Of a DNA stretch of 64,000 nt, positions 57,871 to 64,000 are shown one piece after another. Position numbers and translations under genes: made by a program. The notes beneath the pieces are model-generated. The model was not told the DNA's origin. It saw only the letters and a program-made list of their open reading frames with translations, and made no database searches. This DNA is from Combretum micranthum. Lineage: Eukaryota > Streptophyta > Magnoliopsida > Myrtales > Combretaceae. The stretch spans positions 124,001 through 188,000 of the forward strand of contig JAMXBD010000427.1 of NCBI GenBank assembly GCA_024138025.1, in the 5' to 3' direction. How positions within the stretch are numbered: the stretch's first letter is position 1; each line of letters opens with the position of its first letter.

Positions 57871-58412
57871 TTTACTTGTGCCTTCTTAAAAATTTAGCTG
57901 CAGTGAAGCGCAGGCTCTACTCATGCCTTTATTCACTCATTTTATTAATCAGTTTTAGATGGAACTTATTTTGGGAAAAGGTTTCAAAAACTAGTCCAGA
58001 TCCATACAAAAACCTATTTAGAATGATGAAGGTGGTAATTCATGGTGGTACAACTTAAGTTGAGCTTATGGTGAATAGTATCATGGGTGCCACAATATAG
58101 TTCATGTATAATCTCTGCTGGTGTTAGCAAGAATAATTCTTTCACTTAAGTAATTTGTTCGTTCAGAATCATGTCTTTTCTACTCAAATCTGGGTTTTAC
58201 ATTTCCTTGTCATGTTTTTTTCAGGTTTTGTCACCATAAGTCATTTCTTGGGTCATGTAGTCTCTGTCTGCATCTAGAATTCTAACTGTATACATCTGGG
58301 AGATAGATTTGTGATTGATGCTTGATCTTGTGTGCTTTGTGATCTTGGACTGAATGTTTCTCTAGAAAATTTGTCCAACTTATTCTAGGTTCCATATTAT
58401 TTTTGTCTTCAG

Positions 58413-61400
58413 GACAAGCGGAGACCATGTCTTCGGTTCAATTTAGCAGGTACTGGTGCTATTATTCATGCTAACTTTCAAGTATCCAGAATTGTCAGAA
58501 CGTCAAAATGTTCCTTAGGTGCTTGTTTACTCATCTCACGACTTATGCTGATCAATTTATCTCAAAATTTTGTAATATTTAACCTATATGTTTTTTAAAT
58601 CTCAATGGACTGGATTTTTCTTGTTGTAACTGTCTTAATAAAGTGATAACAGTTTTCGAAATGGTGGGAGTCAGGTAGATAGGAAATTTTTGGCCAAAAT
58701 GGAAAATTAGATGTGAAATATATTTGCATAAGTTAGTAAATGGAAACAGTCCTTTTCTCTTATTATCAAAGTTTTATTATGGTGCAGCACTTTACTGATA
58801 ATATTTGTATGAGATTTATTCATGCAATATGGAAAACGGTCCCTGCCCACTCCAAATATAAAAAAAAAAAAATAAAAAACTTCATTTTTTCCCCCTTTTT
58901 TTCTTGTTTTTGCTGGGGATACAAGTAGTAGTGAGAGGGTATAGGGTGTACAATACCTGTACCCTACCTATGAGGTATAAGGTATTGAATTTTATCCCGA
59001 AACCTACTCTGTGATTTCTTGTACCCATCCTGTATCCTGCAAAACATATAAGGTACAGGGTGCCTTATGGAATCCCTATATTTTTTTCTTTTTTTTTTTT
59101 TAAACATCAAGTTTATAGTGTCTAATGTATTTTCATATAATATGTAATACTATCTTATTTCTATACATTCAATATAAATAACATGTGGAAAAAAAATGTA
59201 AAAAATAATTTGTTAATATCATATGTTCTACAATATATAGAATCTATTCATGCATAAAAGTTATAATTTGCAACAAATACTTGTTTAACATATGTACGTG
59301 ATATTAAACAAATTATAAACTTACACCAAATTCCAAAATTAAAATTTTTGGAACTACTTGTACGTATTAATTGGTGTTATGATATTAACATCTTTATATA
59401 ATTTGGGAGTTTAAGTACGTATATACAGCTATAGTTTTTCTAAAATAAAAATAACAAATCATTCTAAAATAAAATAGTACTAATCCTTCTATAATAAAAC
59501 CTTCTACAATGTAGTCTACAAATAATATAATCTTGAATATAAGTGGTTGAAAAATAAAATATGGAATATTATTATTTATTATATATTAATATTATTATGT
59601 AATATTTAATAGGGTAGATACATAATACCTCGGAATCTGTACCTTCTACATTATAGTTTAGGTTGCAGGGTGGGTACAGGCTATAGAGACCTTATATCTA
59701 TAGCCTATCCTGTGAGAGCAAGTTATATCCGTATCTTACCCTATGGCCTTTAATACTCACGTGGATCTTGCTCCGTTCACCCCTAGATACCAGCATGTGA
59801 TTTTTTGTTAACAGAACTTTATCTATGAAAAGCTTATATTTTATCAACTTGGTGCATCAAGTAATTTTTATGCTGTTCATTTATGATACCAGAAATACAG
59901 GCAATCAAAGTGTGATTAACTGGTTATGCACTTGGACTTCGCAAGTAAGTATATTAATTTTTTATTTTTTTTTTGTGATTAATGTGTATGTTGTATCTAG
60001 ATATCTTGTATCTGTTATTCACATTTCAGATAGGCAAATTTGCTCTCAGACTGCTCTGGTGCATAGCTCATTTCTTCATCAGCATATGCGTTGCTTTGCT
60101 GGGAGTTGTTGATGTGGTTGATAGTCATCTAATCTCAAGCGGGTTGTTGAAAAGATATAATGTTAAAGGTTTGAGAAAGCCCAGATACCTTGCTATTGTT
60201 ATTGACAGTGAAGAAGCTCGACAAATGTCAAAAGTTATTCAACTTTTGCAATGGCTGGCTGATATTGGGGTGAAAAATGTATGCCTTTATGATGAAGAAG
60301 GTGAGTATGTATCTACACGTTATGTTTATTTTATTCACAGAAGTTTTTGTATGCAGAAGTAAGCTTGCAGATGTTATCTGCCTTCGTTATTGATATGTGT
60401 ATAGTTTTTGTTTTAAGGAACTCTGAAGAAGTCTAAGGACGTCATCATGGAAAAGTTGAGCTATGTGAGATTATTTGAGGTGCTGTATTTCATACTTTAT
60501 TACAAAAATCATCTAGCTAAAGCAATGCTGTCCTAATTTTGGAGCCTTTCAAGAGATTGGTTGCTATGTAACCTAGTGGAGGCTTAATCTAGAGTAACTA
60601 ATATAATTCTTGTATGATGTCTAATAATCTTAAGTCAACTGGTTTGTTGGATATTTCAGCATTAATGTAGCACATGGCATATGTGAATAGGCCAAAAGTG
60701 CTTTTGCTGTCAGAACCATACAGGCACAGACACTTAACAAAAAATGATTCTTCTGATAATACTATTCTGAGCTCAAACATCCTAATCTTTTGTATTCCTC
60801 TCTTTTGCCTTCTTCCACACGTAATATAAGGTGTTCCCAAACAAGCAATTTATTTCTATATGTCAAGAAACATCTGATCTTAGAAAAGGACTTAAACATG
60901 CATAACAGAAGGTGTTTCTGAAGGTCAAATATTCTACTGACTGACTTTCCTTCGTGTGCAGGAAGCTTATGGTGCTGATGAGAATACCATGATGCTTGAG
61001 TTTGCTTCACAGTATGATGGAAAAGATGCAGTGGCACGGGCAGCCAACTTGCTTTTCATGAAGCAGATGAAAATGAGGAACATGGGTGAGCACCAGGATG
61101 ATGAAATTTTCACAGAAGCCCAGATGTCTGAGGCATTGAAGGATGTTGGTCTGTGTCACTTTTTTGCTTCTTTCATGTTATCCAAAAAACAAATGATATA
61201 TAGCCCATGTGTAGCTAATTTTTGCTATATATCCATATAGGTTGCAGAGGGCCAGAACCAGAGCTCCTATTGGTTTATGGACCTGTCAGATGTCATCTTG
61301 GCTTCCCTGCATGGAGACTTAGATACACAGAAATTGTGTGAGTTGTCCTCCTCTTTTCAAAGACAGGCAGTAGAAAATAGATTGCAAGAGTGCAAATTGC

Positions 61401-63089
61401 TTAGAGCTTTATGTACATGCACCTATTATGGATATCCTCCCATCCTCCTTTGTTCAAGATGCTTTGTTGGGCTCATTTCTTCAAAAGTCACAAATGCATG
61501 AAAAACTCCTATGGATGCCATTTAGATCCAGAGGTAAATGGAAGATGGAACAAAAGATATCGTATACTTTCAGCATCATGATGGCTAATCATCTTGAACA
61601 AAGTTTGCCCTGAGCTATTCAGTAACTTTTTTTCCCTCTTTGCTTTGATAATGTAATTTTTGGAAATTTATTGCAATCATGCCTTGTTGCAAATAATGCA
61701 TTTTACCAGATCTTACATCAATGAACCTCCTATATGAATACAACTAGTTTCCTGATTTTTAGCTGGATTTGTTATGCCCTTTAATGGGAAATGAAATGAT
61801 TCAATTTTTCAAATCATATTATTAGACATGTGCATAGCTAGTGGTTCCGGAAACTGGCAGACTGGCTTATACCTTATGCAACCGTATCTCATGCTGTATA
61901 CAAGCATTGATCCATATATCAGTAACACCTGGTCGACTTACCAGTGACTCAAATCCTAAACTTATTATTGCTACCAACCATGAGGTCTAGTAAGAGTTCA
62001 TGTCTTTGAGTCGCTAATGTAATGTCTAAACCCTATCTTCTCTAAAGGCTTTTATTGTTGATGAGATGAGGTGTTTCATATGTCAGACATGCTAATCTAT
62101 GTTTGGCACATAACAATATGCATACACAGATCACGAGATGTTCAGGAGTTGCTTCCCTTCAGCAAGCTGAATAAGTGCCTGATTATTTCTTCTTTACGAC
62201 ATTCCAATCAAATGTATTATTATGATTCAATATTTTAATATTTCAAGGACCAATTCTTGTCAAGCTTTTTCCTGAAAGCAGGTCATCAGTGGAGGATGTT
62301 ATTACTTCCACTGTCCATGTCGTCTCATGCATCTCTCTCGTTTCTGTCTGATTTGCCATTTTCAAGTGGAAACTATTGTTGTGCTATTATATCCAGAAAA
62401 TTCGAAAACTTGTTACCACTTTGACCTATGCATCAAAAGTGTTGTAAGAATTGAGGATTAACAAAAGAAATGGGAAAAGTAGATCTTACACATTTGTATC
62501 ATGACTAAAAGCCCTGTTCTGTTTTCTTATATTAAGCTTGAGTGCTGTTGTCATTTGATCTGCACGGATGTCTTGTGAAGGCAAACTTTATTGTTGAGAG
62601 GTTGAAATTTGTGCAAGGTAGTTGCCTACATGATTCTCATAATTCTTCATGCTTGTTTTCTCAATTCACTTAATGCATATAGCATTATATGCACCATTTA
62701 ATCTGAAGCATCAACCATGCTGGTTTCTAGACTTCTGTGCTGGTCTTCTCAAACTTAATTAACATTCGTTTCTATGTTGCAGTCATATGGGACCACTGAA
62801 TTCCATGAGATATGGATCCTTAGTAAAGGCTATCTATGAATATTCATTGGTTCGCCAAAATTATGGTAAGAGAATCTTGCTCTTTTGGCCAAATGTGTGG
62901 CCTTTCATTTCTCAGCTGAAAGTGCTGGGTTTCCATAGTTGCTTTATTTATTCTCGTCATGGGAAGTTTGAACGAACTGCTGGGTTTGTCTGCCAAGTAT
63001 AAATGGAGAGTGTGATTATAGATTTTATTACCTATCAATATGCCATATAGCTAGACTACATTAAGCCTTTGTTTCTCGCAGGTAGATAA
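58413..63089 (+). CDS. NUS1: NUS1/LEW1-like cis-prenyltransferase subunit (Nogo-B receptor family), 260 aa
   Basis: Coding exons: 58427-58449, 59893-59944, 60030-60300, 60418-60479, 60962-61148, 61241-61337, 62783-62865, 63082-63089. All introns are GT-AG and all phases join without a stop, giving 260 residues, close to Arabidopsis LEW1. Residues about 26-56 are one hydrophobic segment (IGKFALRLLWCIAHFFISIC onward), the ER membrane anchor. Residues about 74-260 are the cis-prenyltransferase-like domain: YLAIVIDSEEARQ replaces the catalytic DGN-R motif of active subunits, followed by WLADIGVKNVCLYD, MMLEFASQYDGKDAV, and PELLLVYGPVRCHLGFPAWR. The C-terminus is SLVRQNYGR. By family knowledge it pairs with a catalytic subunit to make dehydrodolichyl diphosphate for protein glycosylation at the ER. 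Exon 1 codes only 7.7 residues and exon 8 only one and two thirds plus the stop. The ATG is 14 bp after an acceptor, implying a spliced leader. Identity is strong; the first exon is the least certain part. Confidence 0.88.
58915..59770. other. Probable insertion in coding intron 1 (unclassified)
   Basis: The two edges are rich in GGTA and TACC motifs (GGGTATAGGGTGTACAATAC near 58936, GGGTGGGTACAGGC near 59671) in partly inverted order, around a very AT-rich middle. This resembles an unclassified DNA element with subterminal repeats, but no TIR or TSD could be fixed. Confidence 0.3.
60481..60961. other. Coding intron 4 of the NUS1-like gene
   Basis: Starts GTGCTG, a weak but acceptable donor, at 60480 and ends TGTGCAG. 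Minus-strand open frames in it (60840-60598, 61037-60762) have no recognisable content. Confidence 0.75.
61338..62782. other. Coding intron 6 of the NUS1-like gene (1445 bp)
   Basis: Donor GT|GTGAGTTG and acceptor TATGTTGCAG are both near consensus. No repeat or transposon was recognised inside; T-rich as plant introns are. Confidence 0.8.
62866..63081. other. Coding intron 7, open if retained
   Basis: Donor GGTAAGAG, acceptor TTTCTCGCAG. If not spliced, the frame stays open for about 45 further residues to a TAA near 63000, giving a longer C-terminus in place of the conserved short end. Confidence 0.7.
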
Positions 63090-63310
63090 TGTGCAGATGC
63101 ATTGTTGGATCCGTCCATGCAGTGGAAGAGGGAAAATTCATTATTAACAGGACGATATTCTTTTGTACTTGTTTGCCTATTTATATGCATAAGATATAGT
63201 TAGAAAGTGGTGCAAACAAAGCTTTGTGGTGCAGATGTTACGATTTTTTTTTTTTCGGCCGAATCAGATTGTTATGTTTATGATAGGACATAGGAGTAAG
63301 ATGTTGCAAG
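63090..63310 (+). other. Probable 3' UTR of the NUS1-like gene
   Basis: T-rich sequence after the stop codon. No canonical AATAAA was located; plant poly(A) signals are loose, so the end is not fixed. Confidence 0.4.
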
Positions 63311-64000
63311 AGACTGATCAACGAATGTAAACTCACTTCCGTGTCGTCTGTCCAGTCTATATTTAGTTTCCACTTTCCTGTTAACTCGCATATCTATACT
63401 GCCCACTCTCACGCTGCCTCTGTCTGTCTGTCTCCATCCCTCTCCCTCTCAATTTTATTTTAAATTTTAATCTCGTACCTTATTGGTCTAGTCAAGCACA
63501 AACAGGATACGGGGACAAGGTACCTGAAGATGTCCAACGGGTGGTAAAAGGGTTAAACGGACTGTTATGACTGGGGGGTTTAAAAGATTGGTCCTGAATC
63601 ATCCTTAACTGGTTTTTGACTAGTTGAATGTTGGTAGAATGACTCCAAGGAATGAGAAAGGCTTCAATGCTATTAGTATCTACATATTTTGTATGGTGGT
63701 AAATAATTACCCAATAAAATTTTAACATATAACACTTGTCATCATTTGTTATAATAATATTGGTATTTGCTCACCATTCATTTGAATTTGTAGCATATCA
63801 GCACCATTGAATCTATTTTCTATTAGAATATTGATAGATGGCCTTTGAATGTCTTACCAACGTCTTTAGAATGGCATTTGTTATGTTTTTGAATGATATT
63901 TCTTATTTAACCGCTCTGAAAGCACGATCTTAATTTTTTTTATTTATGTGATTATGGGGATAAATTTAAGGGCACCTAATTTGAACTGAAACTAGTTGTA
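63311..64000. other. Intergenic region to the right edge
   Basis: Contains a TCTG/TCCC-rich stretch at 63410-63450 and AT-rich sequence after that. No gene, LTR or TIR recognised. Confidence 0.5.

Larger units (their letters stand above)
47838..57930. mobile_element. Old inverted-repeat element, split by the hAT insertion
   Basis: About 55 bp at 47838-47893 (GGCATACAAAGAGCCCGTGC onward, to AAGAAGGCACG) recur inverted at 57877-57930. After removing the hAT element and one TSD (9498 bp) the unit is about 595 bp. It carries no coding sequence, has internal tandem duplications, and no clear TSD was found. It is most like a MITE or a deleted DNA transposon. Confidence 0.6.

Noticed and set aside
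59825..60112. 95-codon plus-strand frame at the NUS1-like gene
   Set aside because: It reads coding exon 2 in frame but then runs through the intron and into exon 3 in the wrong frame; the spliced model explains it better.

Overview
The window is AT-rich nuclear DNA of a flowering plant, most likely a eudicot. The evidence is a gene with many GT-AG introns whose protein is the plant type of NUS1/LEW1, plus plant-specific mobile elements: SIRE-like Ty1/copia, chromodomain Ty3/gypsy, BED-finger hAT, MULE and plant mobile domain remnants, and an L1-type LINE. Only one intact host gene is visible. About 85% of the rest is transposon sequence, much of it nested, and many insertions can be dated relative to each other from their target-site duplications (TSDs).

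Left block (1-17739). A minus-strand gypsy element runs off the left edge and truncates the 3' LTR of a SIRE-like copia element (about 845-17739, minus). The copia gag is split by a 3.7-kb solo LTR (6944-15964, TSD TATGA). That solo LTR was then hit by another solo LTR of the same family (7869-11562, TSD GTTTC) and by a 1.6-kb copia-like solo LTR (12230-13826, TSD TTTAG). Subtracting the insertions makes the two related LTRs 3720 and 3694 bp.

Middle block (17740-30650). Degenerate plant mobile domain (PMD) and MULE fragments are followed by a compact 2.43-kb LTR element (19610-22038, TSD ATAAA). It carries one 385-codon ORF ending in a retropepsin domain and no reverse transcriptase. A 4.8-kb copia element (22052-26847, TSD CAAGT) lies almost against it, followed by a 5'-truncated copy of the 3.7-kb LTR and the 5' half of a LINE.

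Right-middle block (30658-44440). A deleted gypsy element (A, plus strand) sits inside the LINE. A full-length relative (B, minus strand) sits inside A's left LTR. A long-TIR MITE and a pol-less SIRE-like copia fragment follow.

Gene block (45430-63300). A probable non-coding first exon (about 45690-45923) and eight coding exons (58427-63089) make a 260-residue NUS1/LEW1 homologue, the non-catalytic subunit of cis-prenyltransferase in dolichol synthesis. The inferred 12.5-kb leader intron holds a minisatellite and an old inverted-repeat element. Inside that element is a 4-kb hAT transposon (48284-57773), and inside the hAT a young chromodomain gypsy element (50508-55940, LTRs about 99.5% identical by substitutions). 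No rRNA, tRNA, CRISPR or bacterial-type features were seen.
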